Source: Clostridium sp. C2-6-12
GTDB lineage: Bacteria > Bacillota > Clostridia > Clostridiales > Clostridiaceae
DNA length: 64,000 bases
Direction of reading: 5' to 3'
Assembly (NCBI RefSeq): GCF_009928485.1
Contig: NZ_JAABNP010000019.1
Span: 45,280-109,279, forward strand
Position numbers and translations under genes: made by a program. The notes below the pieces were generated by a model. The model worked only from the letters and a program-made list of their open reading frames with translations, ran no database searches and was not told the origin of the DNA. Below are positions 26,616 through 36,735 of the stretch, piece after piece (positions within the stretch are counted from its first letter, which is position 1; the number at the start of each line of letters is the position of its first letter).

Positions 26616-27869
26616 TTATTCACCATCCTCTAATGATATTGTTATATCACCTTTAACTTTATCTAATAATACCTTACTTAAAACTACTTTTTCCATTTCA
26701 GAAGGTGCTAAATGAGCTCTTTTAAATTTACCTATAACTTCATCATTTGATCTTACAACTAAGGCTTTATCATGATAAATATTATTTACTCTCATAAATA
26801 TAGTTAATTTATCTGAAACATCTTCTATGCTAAGTTTTTGAGGCACTGTGTAATTAACATTTTGCCCATTAATTATATTTACATATTTATCTTTCTTAAG
26901 TTCACCTTTAATGTATTTTGACGCTGAAAGGCCTGCATGTTTTGATTCTTGAGTAACAAAGTCAACCAAGTCATGAACGTGAACAACATTACCACATGCA
27001 AATATTCCCTCAACAGAAGTTTCCATACTTTCAGTAACAATTATTCCATTTGTTCTTCTATCACCTTCAATTCCAGCATTGAAAGATAATTCATTTTCAG
27101 GGATTAATCCTACTGACAATAATAATGTATCTACATCAAACTCTTTTTCAGTTCCCTTAATAGGTCTCTTATTTTCATCAACTTGAGCTATAACTACCTT
27201 TTCAAGTCTTTCCTTTCCTACAATATCTACAACTGTATGAGATAAATATAGTGGTATATCATAGTCGTTTAAACATTGAACTATATTTCTATTTAAACCA
27301 TTTGAATATGGACAAAGCTCAACTACAGCTTTAACCTTTGCTCCTTCAAGAGTCATTCTTCTTGCCATTATAAGTCCAATGTCTCCTGAACCTAATATAA
27401 CTACTTCTTTACCTGGCATATATCCTTCAACATTAATATATCTTTGAGCTGCACCTGCACTAAATACTCCTGCTGGTCTGTCCCCAGGAATATTAATTGC
27501 ACCTCTTGTTCTTTCCCTACAGCCCATTGCAAGGATTATAGCCTTAGCCTTTAACTCCATAAAACCTTCTTCAGTATTTATTGCATAAACTGTTTTATCT
27601 TTTCCAATTTCTAAAACCATAGTATCAAGTTTTACTTCAACATCTGTATCTTCAATCATTTCAATGAATCTGCCTGCATATTCAGGTCCTGTAAGTTCTT
27701 CTTTGAAAGTATGAAGTCCAAAACCATTATGAATACATTGATTTAATATTCCACCTAATTCCTTATCTCTTTCTATAATTAATATTTTTTTAATTCCATT
27801 ATTATATGCTTCATATGCGGCTGCAAGACCTGCTGGTCCTCCACCTACAACTATTAATTCGTAATTCAT
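26616..27869 (-). CDS. FAD/NAD(P)-dependent oxidoreductase of the glp unit
   Basis: A 417-aa protein. GGGPAGLAAAYEA near the N-terminus is the FAD Rossmann motif, and VVILGSGDIGLIMARRM is the NAD(P) motif near residue 155. It also has ILAMGCRERTRGAINIPG, typical of GlpB-like or sarcosine-oxidase-alpha-like proteins. It probably passes electrons from the FAD dehydrogenase encoded just upstream (15-base gap) to NAD or another carrier. The ATG at 27869 follows AAGGGAAG; a TTG at 27875 is less likely. Stop and start of the next gene nearly overlap. Confidence 0.85.
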   Translation of the reverse strand: MNYELIVVGGGPAGLAAAYEAYNNGIKKILIIERDKELGGILNQCIHNGFGLHTFKEELTGPEYAGRFIEMIEDTDVEVKLDTMVLEIGKDKTVYAINTEEGFMELKAKAIILAMGCRERTRGAINIPGDRPAGVFSAGAAQRYINVEGYMPGKEVVILGSGDIGLIMARRMTLEGAKVKAVVELCPYSNGLNRNIVQCLNDYDIPLYLSHTVVDIVGKERLEKVVIAQVDENKRPIKGTEKEFDVDTLLLSVGLIPENELSFNAGIEGDRRTNGIIVTESMETSVEGIFACGNVVHVHDLVDFVTQESKHAGLSASKYIKGELKKDKYVNIINGQNVNYTVPQKLSIEDVSDKLTIFMRVNNIYHDKALVVRSNDEVIGKFKRAHLAPSEMEKVVLSKVLLDKVKGDITISLEDGE

Positions 27870-27884
27870 AATCAATCTTCCCTT

Positions 27885-29312
27885 CTACTTTGATTTCCCC
27901 ACTAGAATATAAGAATTATCTTTTTCTAAAACAACACTTTCAAGTGGAACATTATGTTCTCTTGCAATAATTTCTTGAACCTTTGGTCCACAGAAACCAC
28001 CTTGGCATCTTCCCATTCCTGGTCTACATCTTCTCTTTACTCCATCTAATGAAATTTCTCCAAAGCTTCTCTTTATTGCATCAACAATTTCACCTTCAGT
28101 TATACTTTCACATCTGCAAACTATTCTTCCATACTGTGGATTTTCTTTTATAAGTTCAGCTTTTTCTTTAGCTGATAATTCCATAAAATGTACTTGTTTT
28201 CTTGTTCCTATGAAATTTTCTTTCTTTTCTAATGAGCATCCTGCATTATGTAAGATTTCAACAACATCTATTGCTATTGCTGGTGCAGAAGATAAACCTG
28301 GTGATTTCATTCCTGCTGCATCAATAAATCCCTTAACTTCATCATTTTCTTCTACTATAAAATCATCTGTATCTGAAATTGCTCTAAGACCAGCAAAATT
28401 TCTTATCCCTTCTCTAAAATTAACCTTTTTAGTTGTACGCAATGAGGCTTCACGTACTGCGTCTAATCCATCTCCAGTAGTTTTTAACGAATCTCTTTCA
28501 TCTATATCTATTGCATCAGGTCCTACAAGTAAATTTCCATGAACAGTTGGTGTAACCAAAACTCCTTTTCCAAGTTTAGATGGACATTGGAATATAGTGT
28601 GACTTACTACTTTACCTTGATTCTTATCCATTACATAATATTGTCCACTTCTTGGAGTTATTTTAAAGCTTTCCTTACATATTAAGTTATGAATTTTATC
28701 TGCATAAAGTCCTGCTGCATTAATTACATATTTAGCTTCTATAGTTTCTCCATCAGAAGTTGTAATCTTAAAGCTTTCATTTTTTTCTATTGAAACAACT
28801 TCCTTATTTAATTTAACTTCTCCCCCATTTGTTACACCATTTTCAACTAAGGCAATTGTATATTCAAATGGTCCCACTATACCTCCTGTTGGTGCATATA
28901 GTGCTCCTTTTATATCTTCATTAAGATTGGGTTCCTTTTCTAAAACTTCTTCTTTGCTTAAGATCTTTAAATCCTTTACTCCTATTTTGGTTCCATTTTC
29001 ATATAGAGTCTTTATAGTCTTTAAATCTTCATCATCAAAAGCCAAAATTAATGAACCATTTCTCTTAAAAGGTACGCTTAATTCTTTACATAAGTCTTCA
29101 AACATTTCGTTTCCACGCACATTATATTTTGCCATTAAAGTTCCTTCTTTAGGATCATATCCAGCATGGACTATAGCTGAATTTGCTTTGCTAGATCCCA
29201 TTGATACATCTTTTTCTTTTTCTAAAATTACTACCTTTAAATTGTATTTTGTTAGTTCTCTAAAAATAGAACTTCCAATAACACCTGCTCCAATTATTGC
29301 TACATCATACAT
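27885..29312 (-). CDS. GlpA-like FAD glycerol-3-phosphate dehydrogenase with BFD-type [2Fe-2S] domain
   Basis: A 475-aa protein. The N-terminal DAO/GlpD fold starts DVAIIGAGVIGSSIFREL. The C-terminal part, about 395-450, is a BFD-like [2Fe-2S] module with CRCESITEGEIVDAI and RRCRPGMGRCQGGFCGP. It oxidises glycerol-3-phosphate to dihydroxyacetone phosphate; the partner flavoprotein and DUF1667 protein follow in the same operon. A terminator separates it from glpK upstream, so it has its own promoter or depends on read-through. The ATG follows AAAGGGGG. Confidence 0.87.
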   Translation of the reverse strand: MYDVAIIGAGVIGSSIFRELTKYNLKVVILEKEKDVSMGSSKANSAIVHAGYDPKEGTLMAKYNVRGNEMFEDLCKELSVPFKRNGSLILAFDDEDLKTIKTLYENGTKIGVKDLKILSKEEVLEKEPNLNEDIKGALYAPTGGIVGPFEYTIALVENGVTNGGEVKLNKEVVSIEKNESFKITTSDGETIEAKYVINAAGLYADKIHNLICKESFKITPRSGQYYVMDKNQGKVVSHTIFQCPSKLGKGVLVTPTVHGNLLVGPDAIDIDERDSLKTTGDGLDAVREASLRTTKKVNFREGIRNFAGLRAISDTDDFIVEENDEVKGFIDAAGMKSPGLSSAPAIAIDVVEILHNAGCSLEKKENFIGTRKQVHFMELSAKEKAELIKENPQYGRIVCRCESITEGEIVDAIKRSFGEISLDGVKRRCRPGMGRCQGGFCGPKVQEIIAREHNVPLESVVLEKDNSYILVGKSK

Positions 29313-29391
29313 ATTAAATCCCCCTTTAATTCAGTTAAGAGCTTATTAAAATATCTTTTAACTGTATAACTTTCCATTCTTTGTTTTTGCA

Positions 29392-29447
29392 CAAAAAAAG
29401 GTCAAGCTAAAAACAGGTGTTGGTTCACCTCTGTTTTTATGCTTGAC
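29392..29447 (-). terminator. Strong terminator after glpK
   Basis: GTCAAGC/GCTTGAC, AAAAACAG/CTGTTTTT and AGGTG/CACCT form one long stem. A minus-strand CTTTTTTTGTGC follows. It lies about 100 bases past the glpK stop and upstream of the dehydrogenase gene. Confidence 0.85.
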
Positions 29448-29549
29448 TCTATATTCTCTCAGCATTTGTATTCAATTACATTCTTATTTTACCTTGAAAA
29501 TGTATTCTTGTCCAGTATAAATTTTATATTAATAGATAAAATTTGATTT

Positions 29550-31124
<1,575 letters not shown>

Positions 31125-31206
31125 TCACATATTTTTTTACATACTTATAGAAAACAATTTACTTTAGAAATAAGAATTAATAAAATTTAATTTTTCAGAA
31201 AATTAT

Positions 31207-31358
31207 AGCCACACAAAACCTCAACTTACACTTTAAGCAACAATATACTTAATAAATTGCAGTCAGTATAAGTTTTAAATTTACTTAGCTCAAAATAATG
31301 GATTCTAAGTAAATTTAGTTTCATGTAGCTTTATTCTCTAAATCTCTATAGCCTACAT
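31207..31358 (-). promoter_or_regulatory. Structured glpK leader, candidate GlpP target
   Basis: On the minus strand three segments can pair alternatively: ATGTAGGCT (31350-31358), AGCTACAT (31323-31330) and GTGTGGCT (31207-31214). The first overlaps the glpP stop codon. Between the second and third lies a perfect 13-bp inverted repeat, TAAATTTACTTAG/CTAAGTAAATTTA (31276-31288, 31305-31317). A related copy precedes glpF. GlpP proteins are antiterminators that act on glp leaders, so an attenuator is likely. A clear U-tract is missing, so the mechanism is inferred. Confidence 0.6.
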
Positions 31359-31910
31359 TTCCCAAATCTCTTTTTTAGTTGTAGATATACATGTTGCACC
31401 AGAACTCAGCGCCTGCATTACCTCTTCTTTAGTTTCAATAAGTCCACCAGCAACTACTGGTTTATTTGAGTGTTTTGAAATAATTCCAAGTACTTTTGGA
31501 ATTATTCCAGGTAAAACCTCTATTGCATCACATTCTGAAATCATGTGGTTTTTAACAGTATTTAACGAAAGTGTATCAAACACAAAAACTCTTTGGACAC
31601 CTACCAAGTCATATTTCTTAGCAAGCTTTACAACTTGAGGTTTTGTACTAATTATTCCATCAAATTTTGTTTCTTCTTTTATATATCTTATAACCACTTC
31701 TTTATTGGTAAAGCCTTCAACTAAATCTATATGAATTATTCCTATCTTGTTATTAGATGCTATAATTTCACTTATATTTTTTATATTTAAAACATCTCCA
31801 TATAAGACAAAAATAATTTGAGCAGCTGAACTTATTGCTCCATTTAGTTGCTCTTCATTTTTTACTGCTGCTATAACTGGATTTTCTTCTAATAATTCTT
31901 TTATCTTCAT
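31353..31910 (-). CDS. glpP: Glycerol-3-phosphate-responsive antiterminator
   Basis: A 185-aa GlpP-family protein with a TIM-barrel-like pattern. Features include NPVIAAVKNEEQL, IFVLYGDVLNI, IGIIHIDLVEGFTNKE, VQRVFVFDTLS, AIEVLPGIIPKV and PVVAGGLIETKEE. Family members bind glycerol-3-phosphate and let RNA polymerase pass terminators in glp leaders. The frame reaches 31976, but the ATG at 31910 follows AGGAGAAGAA and gives the normal N-terminus KIKELLEEN. Its own promoter lies just upstream. It sits between glpF and glpK, the genes whose leaders carry the conserved structure. Confidence 0.9.
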   Translation of the reverse strand: MKIKELLEENPVIAAVKNEEQLNGAISSAAQIIFVLYGDVLNIKNISEIIASNNKIGIIHIDLVEGFTNKEVVIRYIKEETKFDGIISTKPQVVKLAKKYDLVGVQRVFVFDTLSLNTVKNHMISECDAIEVLPGIIPKVLGIISKHSNKPVVAGGLIETKEEVMQALSSGATCISTTKKEIWEM

Positions 31911-31945
31911 TTCTTCTCCTATGTAACTGTTTTCTTTTTTTCTCA

Positions 31946-31973
31946 GTATTACATAATTATCTTCTAGTGTCAA
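31946..31973 (-). promoter_or_regulatory. glpP promoter
   Basis: TTGACA (31968-31973), a 16-base spacer and TAATAC (31946-31951). The flanking sequence is clearly related to the glpF promoter, with the same spacing. Confidence 0.65.
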
Positions 31974-32111
31974 CATTACTGATATATTTCATATGTATAT
32001 AATGAAATATTTACTTATTTTTTCATATTTGATAATCAAATATTTAAATTACTAAATTACTAAATTCAATAAATTAATTTTTCTATTTCCACAATACTTA
32101 AATTTTATTTA

Positions 32112-32816
32112 CTATAAAATAATTGTAGAAAATACTGCTCCTAAAGTTCCCCCTATTATTGGTGCAATTACTGGAATCCATGAGTATCCCCAATCTGAAT
32201 CGCCTTTATTAGGTATAGGTAATAGTGCATGTGCAATTCTTGGTGCTAAATCTCTGGCTGGATTAATTGCATACCCTGTTGTTCCGCCTAAGCTTAGACC
32301 AATTGCCCAAATTAGTAATCCTACAAATAACGTTCCCATTCCATTTGTTAAATTTTGTGCTCCCATTCCTAAGATTCCAAAAACCAATACAAAGGTTCCT
32401 ACAACTTCACAGAAAAAATTCATTAGGTTGTTTCTAACAGCTGGACCTGTACAAAATACTGCAAGCTTGTCTCCTTGATTATCAGTAGTTTTAAATTGAT
32501 CATAATTAAAAATAAATACTAAAACAGCTCCTAAAAATGCACCTAAAAATTGTCCTGCAAAATATATTGGTACTTGACTCCATGCCACTTTTCCTATAAC
32601 TGCAAGGGCAATTGTAAGTGCTGGATTAAAATGAGCTCCACTATAACTTCCGAAAATTAAAGCTGGAATTGCTACCGCAAACGCCCATCCTGTTGTAATT
32701 ACCATCCATCCTGAGCCATTTCCTTTTGAATTTTTAAGTACAACATTTGCTACTACTCCATCCCCTAATAGAATAAGAAGCAACGTACCTACTAGCTCTG
32801 CCAAAAATATTGTCAT
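32112..32816 (-). CDS. glpF: Glycerol uptake facilitator (aquaglyceroporin)
   Basis: A 234-aa MIP-family channel with six membrane segments. Both pore motifs are present: SGAHFNPALTIAL (first NPA) and GYAINPARDLAPR (second NPA with the following Arg-Asp typical of glycerol-permeable members). The frame opens at a TTG (32834), but the ATG at 32816 follows AAAGGGGAAAG. It carries glycerol into the cell for GlpK. It has its own promoter and a roughly 400-base leader with the conserved hairpin set. It is the first gene of the locus and glpP follows. Confidence 0.95.
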   Translation of the reverse strand: MTIFLAELVGTLLLILLGDGVVANVVLKNSKGNGSGWMVITTGWAFAVAIPALIFGSYSGAHFNPALTIALAVIGKVAWSQVPIYFAGQFLGAFLGAVLVFIFNYDQFKTTDNQGDKLAVFCTGPAVRNNLMNFFCEVVGTFVLVFGILGMGAQNLTNGMGTLFVGLLIWAIGLSLGGTTGYAINPARDLAPRIAHALLPIPNKGDSDWGYSWIPVIAPIIGGTLGAVFSTIIL

Positions 32817-33036
32817 ATCACTTTCCCCTTTCAATATGGTTATTTATTTTGTTTTCTCATAGGTTTATAAAATCACAATCTTTTTTTGCATACACCTACT
32901 CTCTTAATTTATACTCTCACATATAATTGCTAAAAAACTATACATTAGATAATTATGATTTTAAGATTTATCTACATAAGGCTTTAATTATTAAAGAAGC
33001 AAATAAATATACTCATGGAAATTTGGGCATAACAAT

Positions 33037-33173
33037 AGCCACACAAAACTTCTTGAAATTTAAGCAATAATTATTCTATACTACTTAAATTTTAATTTAC
33101 CTAGTACCCAAAAAGCTGTTCTAAGTAAATTTAGTTTTATGTGGCTTATTCTCTAATTCTCTATAGCCTACAT
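33037..33173 (-). promoter_or_regulatory. Structured glpF leader, second copy of the glp element
   Basis: The minus strand carries ATGTAGGCT (33165-33173), AGCCACAT (33139-33146) and GTGTGGCT (33037-33044), in the order and style of the glpK leader. A C/T change in the middle segment relative to the glpK copy leaves pairing with the first segment possible in both. The inner TAAATTTACTTAG-type stem is also present but less perfect. It is probably bound or controlled by GlpP. Confidence 0.6.
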
Positions 33174-33222
33174 TAAAAATCTCTTTCAAAATCACAATGT
33201 AATTGTTTTCTTGCTGTTCTTA

Positions 33223-33250
33223 GTATCACACATTTATTTTTCAATGTCAA
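33223..33250 (-). promoter_or_regulatory. glpF promoter
   Basis: TTGACA (33245-33250), a 16-base spacer and TGATAC (33223-33228). The sequence after it (ACTAAGAACAGCAAGAAAAC) resembles the 5' end of the glpP message. Confidence 0.65.
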
Positions 33251-33544
33251 CCTTAGTTAATAATATAACAGTTTTAAAATTATAAAAACAATCCTCCTAT
33301 TTCTTGTAATTCTTTAATTTACATTATATTTAGATTCAATATTTTCTTAATATATTTATATTTTTTATTTAACGTTAGCATATATGGGCTTATATTGTTA
33401 ATATTTTATTTAACATATCAAAATCATTATTGAACCTAAATACTCTTTAATCTTTTCAAATTATAATTATTATATCTAACTTATACCTATTATTTTATAT
33501 ATGAAAATCATCAACTAAAATTATTTTTTACTCTAAATATACTT
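33251..33544. other. AT-rich gap, no gene seen
   Basis: Between the glpF promoter and the histidine-kinase stop there is AT-rich DNA without a plausible ORF. An AGGAGG on the minus strand near 33295 is followed only by a three-codon frame. No clear terminator for the kinase gene was found. Confidence 0.5.
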
Positions 33545-35074
33545 TTATTTATATATATCAGAAAATTCTAAATTAATTCGTTCAATTAAATTTTGTCCTA
33601 TAGATTCACCAGAACGGTTTTCTTCGCAAATATCCTCAGACAATCTACAAGGAATATTTATTATGAACTCAGTACCTTTGCCTAACTCACTTTCAGCAGA
33701 TATTGTTCCATCATGTAATTCCACTAAACATTTTACAAGTGAAAGTCCGATACCGCTTCCTTCACAATCTCGAGTAAGAGATTTGTCTACCTGAATAAAG
33801 CGTTTAAATATATCGTCTATCTTATCTTCTGGAATCCCTCTTCCTGTATCTTTTACTCTTATACAAATATTCTCATTAAAATCCTCTATATTAACGGTAA
33901 TTTCGCCTCCAGAAGGAGTAAACTTAACTGCATTTGATAATAAATTTAGTATAATCCTTTCAATCTTTTCTGGATCACAAGTAATATTTTTTTCTTCTAT
34001 CTCTGTGTCAAATATTAGAGATAATCCTTTATTTTCAATGTAATCTGCTACAGATAAAGTGATGTTTTCAACAAGGTTAATTATATCTACATTAGCTTCA
34101 TTCATATCAAAATAACCCGAATCAATTTTTGTTATGTCTATTATGTTATTAACAAGCCTTAAAAGCCTATAGCAATTTTGCTTCATTATATTAGTATATT
34201 TATAAAAATTACTATCTTGAAAAGAACAATCTCTAAGCTTAATCTCATGCATTTGAAGTGCTGAAAAAATAACATTTATAGGTGTTCTTAATTCATGTGA
34301 AATATTAGAAAAAAACTCTGTTTTAATCCTATCATATTCTTTTATTTCATATATTTTTTTTCTTTCTTCTTCAACACTCTTTTCTAACTCTTCCATGTGC
34401 TTTCTTTCAGTTATATCTATTGCAACTCTCATAAGCAATTTATGTCCATCCTGCATTTTTCCTATATAAGCAGAATAAAAATTCCAAATTCTAGTTAGCC
34501 CATTTTTTGTTTTTACATAGTATTCCCCATTATTTTGTCTTCTATGTAAGCTAAATAGCTTATCAACATCTTCATTATTCAACTCTTCTTCAAACACCTC
34601 AGATATAGCTGACCATTTTGATATTGTTGGAATATCCTCAATTGAATATCCTGTAAATTCAGTCCATGTCCTATTAATCTTTTTTACTTCTCCAGTTTCT
34701 GTATATAACATTATAGGCAGTGGGGCCTCTTCTAATGCGTATCTAAACTGTCTTTCACTTTCTTTTAGAGCTTCTTCTGTCTTATTTCTCTCTGCAATTT
34801 CCTCCTCTAACATTAAGTTGAAATCTTTTAATTCCAAAGTTATTTCCTCAATTTGCTTATATCCCCTATTGGCCTTTTCTTCTAATCTTTTATTTTCTTT
34901 TATAAGTAATTCATTAATTTTTTTTATTTCTTCATAATTATGTTTATATTTATCCAATTCTCTGTTTAATTCTTTTTGAGAATTCTTCACTTGATTAAGT
35001 TCTTTTTTTAGTTGTTCAATTATTTCTTCTTTATAATCATTCACTTTATTTTTGTTTTTTAATTTATTTTCCAT
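33545..35074 (-). CDS. PAS-domain sensor histidine kinase
   Basis: A 509-aa cytosolic kinase. A long charged coiled coil (about 10-105) leads into one PAS domain (about 108-225; ends in AIDITERK). The HisKA box FFSNISHELRTP places the phospho-acceptor at His260. The HATPase part has the N box (ILNLLSNAVKF), G1 (VKDTGRGIPEDKI) and G2 (GSGIGLSLVK). There are no membrane segments, so the signal is internal or comes through a partner. The FIST-domain gene lies 59 bases upstream in the same direction and is the likely partner. No response regulator gene is adjacent. Confidence 0.9.
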   Translation of the reverse strand: MENKLKNKNKVNDYKEEIIEQLKKELNQVKNSQKELNRELDKYKHNYEEIKKINELLIKENKRLEEKANRGYKQIEEITLELKDFNLMLEEEIAERNKTEEALKESERQFRYALEEAPLPIMLYTETGEVKKINRTWTEFTGYSIEDIPTISKWSAISEVFEEELNNEDVDKLFSLHRRQNNGEYYVKTKNGLTRIWNFYSAYIGKMQDGHKLLMRVAIDITERKHMEELEKSVEEERKKIYEIKEYDRIKTEFFSNISHELRTPINVIFSALQMHEIKLRDCSFQDSNFYKYTNIMKQNCYRLLRLVNNIIDITKIDSGYFDMNEANVDIINLVENITLSVADYIENKGLSLIFDTEIEEKNITCDPEKIERIILNLLSNAVKFTPSGGEITVNIEDFNENICIRVKDTGRGIPEDKIDDIFKRFIQVDKSLTRDCEGSGIGLSLVKCLVELHDGTISAESELGKGTEFIINIPCRLSEDICEENRSGESIGQNLIERINLEFSDIYK

Positions 35075-35133
35075 TTATTTATAGCCCCATTTCAGAAAAT
35101 TTAAATATAATCAATAAAGTTGACTTTATACAA

Positions 35134-36501
35134 CTATTTTGTTTTAAATACTAACATGGCTGAGGTCTGATTCATATGACCTATAAACTGCTCTCCATAC
35201 GTAGAAAATCCTATTGTAGGAATATTATTAAAAATTTCTCCATATTCCTCTTCTAAATGCTTTCTCTCTAATTCAAGGATTCTCTCAACACAGTCAAAAT
35301 TAATGATTCCATCTATTCTTCCCATTTCTGTTATTTTATTTCCAATTGCTTTTTTAGTATCTTCAATAATATTTGTGGATTTTAGTAATCTAACTTCCAT
35401 TCCCTCTAATATATTGCAATAAAACAGCATACTAGTATCCTTAGTTCTTTGAGGAGTTCGTATGAACATGTTATCTTCTCCAACAGTTAATCCTAAAGGG
35501 TTTGTACTAAAATATTTTGATACTTCACTAATCGAAGTTGCACCTACAGCCTGAGCATACTCGTATACAGCAGGCCTATTATTAAATTCAATTACTTCAC
35601 GTTTTTCTTCATCAACTTTATTAGCAATAAATACATGGTTTAACGGAGTAAAACTTTGTGTTTTAATAATGTCAAATTCAGCATTATCATTTATTTTCAA
35701 AATTAATAAAGCAGCTGAATTAGTATATGCTATGCCTTCAGCAAAAATATATGTTTTCAGAAATTTATGATCGTCTCCTGCAGAACCACCAACAAAAAAT
35801 ATATTAGTTCTATCTCCAATTAAGTCCATTATCTTTTCTTCTTTCATGCTTATACCATCAATTAAACTAACACCGACAAATTTTCCTGAATCCATAGTAT
35901 ATAAACTTTCACCATAATAATTTTCAAAAGAAGCAAATGTATCATCTAAATTTAAAGTTTTATTCATATTTTCAATTACTTCCAGCTTAACATCTGCAAT
36001 TATATTAGAATTAATAGCCATTGCTACAACAGAATTCTTCAATAATTTCCCACTCACAAGTTCTCCAGCAGTAGAACACCCCACAACAACACAATCTGCA
36101 AAAGCCTCCTTCATAAGTTTACTGAGCTTGTATTGATCGTATGCATTAGATGAAAAAAATACCACTAGCTTTATATTAGAAATATTCAGTTGACTTTTTA
36201 TTTCTGCAACCGCTTCCTCCTCTAGGAATTTTGTTGAAAATGCAGATTTTATATTTAGTTCCTCTTTATCAAAGCTTTTCACGTTCAACTGTTTAGCAAT
36301 ATTCAAAAGTTTTTCAATTATTATCACATCATCTGGTGAATCTTCATCAAACTTATTAGGATTTATTCCTTTCAAAATAAGCTTAGCTATAGTCATCTCT
36401 TTAATAGCTGGATTCCCATTAGCTCTTTCTTCAATAATATTATCAATAATGCGCTTTATTTGACCGCCCAATACAATCACCCTTTTTTCCATAAAATCCA
36501 C
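35134..36501 (-). CDS. FIST-domain sensory protein
   Basis: A 455-aa protein with FIST_N and FIST_C domains. Diagnostic segments are LVVFFSSNAYDQYKLSK, VVGCSTAGELVSGKLLKNS, FVGGSAGDDHKF and, near the end, FNNIPTIGFSTYGEQFIGH. FIST domains are predicted to sense small ligands and usually sit with signalling proteins. Here the histidine kinase follows in the same transcript. Start choice is uncertain: the frame opens at an ATG (36501) without a clear ribosome site. A TTG at 36471 lies after AAGGGTG and is a good alternative. Confidence 0.85.
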   Translation of the reverse strand: MDFMEKRVIVLGGQIKRIIDNIIEERANGNPAIKEMTIAKLILKGINPNKFDEDSPDDVIIIEKLLNIAKQLNVKSFDKEELNIKSAFSTKFLEEEAVAEIKSQLNISNIKLVVFFSSNAYDQYKLSKLMKEAFADCVVVGCSTAGELVSGKLLKNSVVAMAINSNIIADVKLEVIENMNKTLNLDDTFASFENYYGESLYTMDSGKFVGVSLIDGISMKEEKIMDLIGDRTNIFFVGGSAGDDHKFLKTYIFAEGIAYTNSAALLILKINDNAEFDIIKTQSFTPLNHVFIANKVDEEKREVIEFNNRPAVYEYAQAVGATSISEVSKYFSTNPLGLTVGEDNMFIRTPQRTKDTSMLFYCNILEGMEVRLLKSTNIIEDTKKAIGNKITEMGRIDGIINFDCVERILELERKHLEEEYGEIFNNIPTIGFSTYGEQFIGHMNQTSAMLVFKTK

Positions 36502-36623
36502 AAAAACAATTTCCTCTTTACTAATAGAATTTTATACTTAAATTCTAAAATAATTATAACATATTGTTACTATATTTCGTTTATTTACAAAATAAATATT
36601 TTATTTTTTCCCATAAAAACAAG

Positions 36624-36661
36624 ACATCACCTTTTATACTAATTAATACAAAAAGTGATGT
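36624..36661 (-). terminator. Terminator of hom
   Basis: ACATCAC/GTGATGT arms extend with TTTT/AAAA. On the minus strand CTTGTTTTTATG follows. It lies about 75 bases past the hom stop. Confidence 0.7.
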
Positions 36662-36735
36662 AGCCTTAATATCTTAAATTGTAAATTAAAAGCACAATTT
36701 TTAATAACCTTATAATTAATGCTTTATTTCTGAAC

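Noticed and set aside
28210..29349. Long plus-strand ORFs opposite the glp dehydrogenase gene
   Set aside because: They are antisense shadows of a clear, full-length coding gene.
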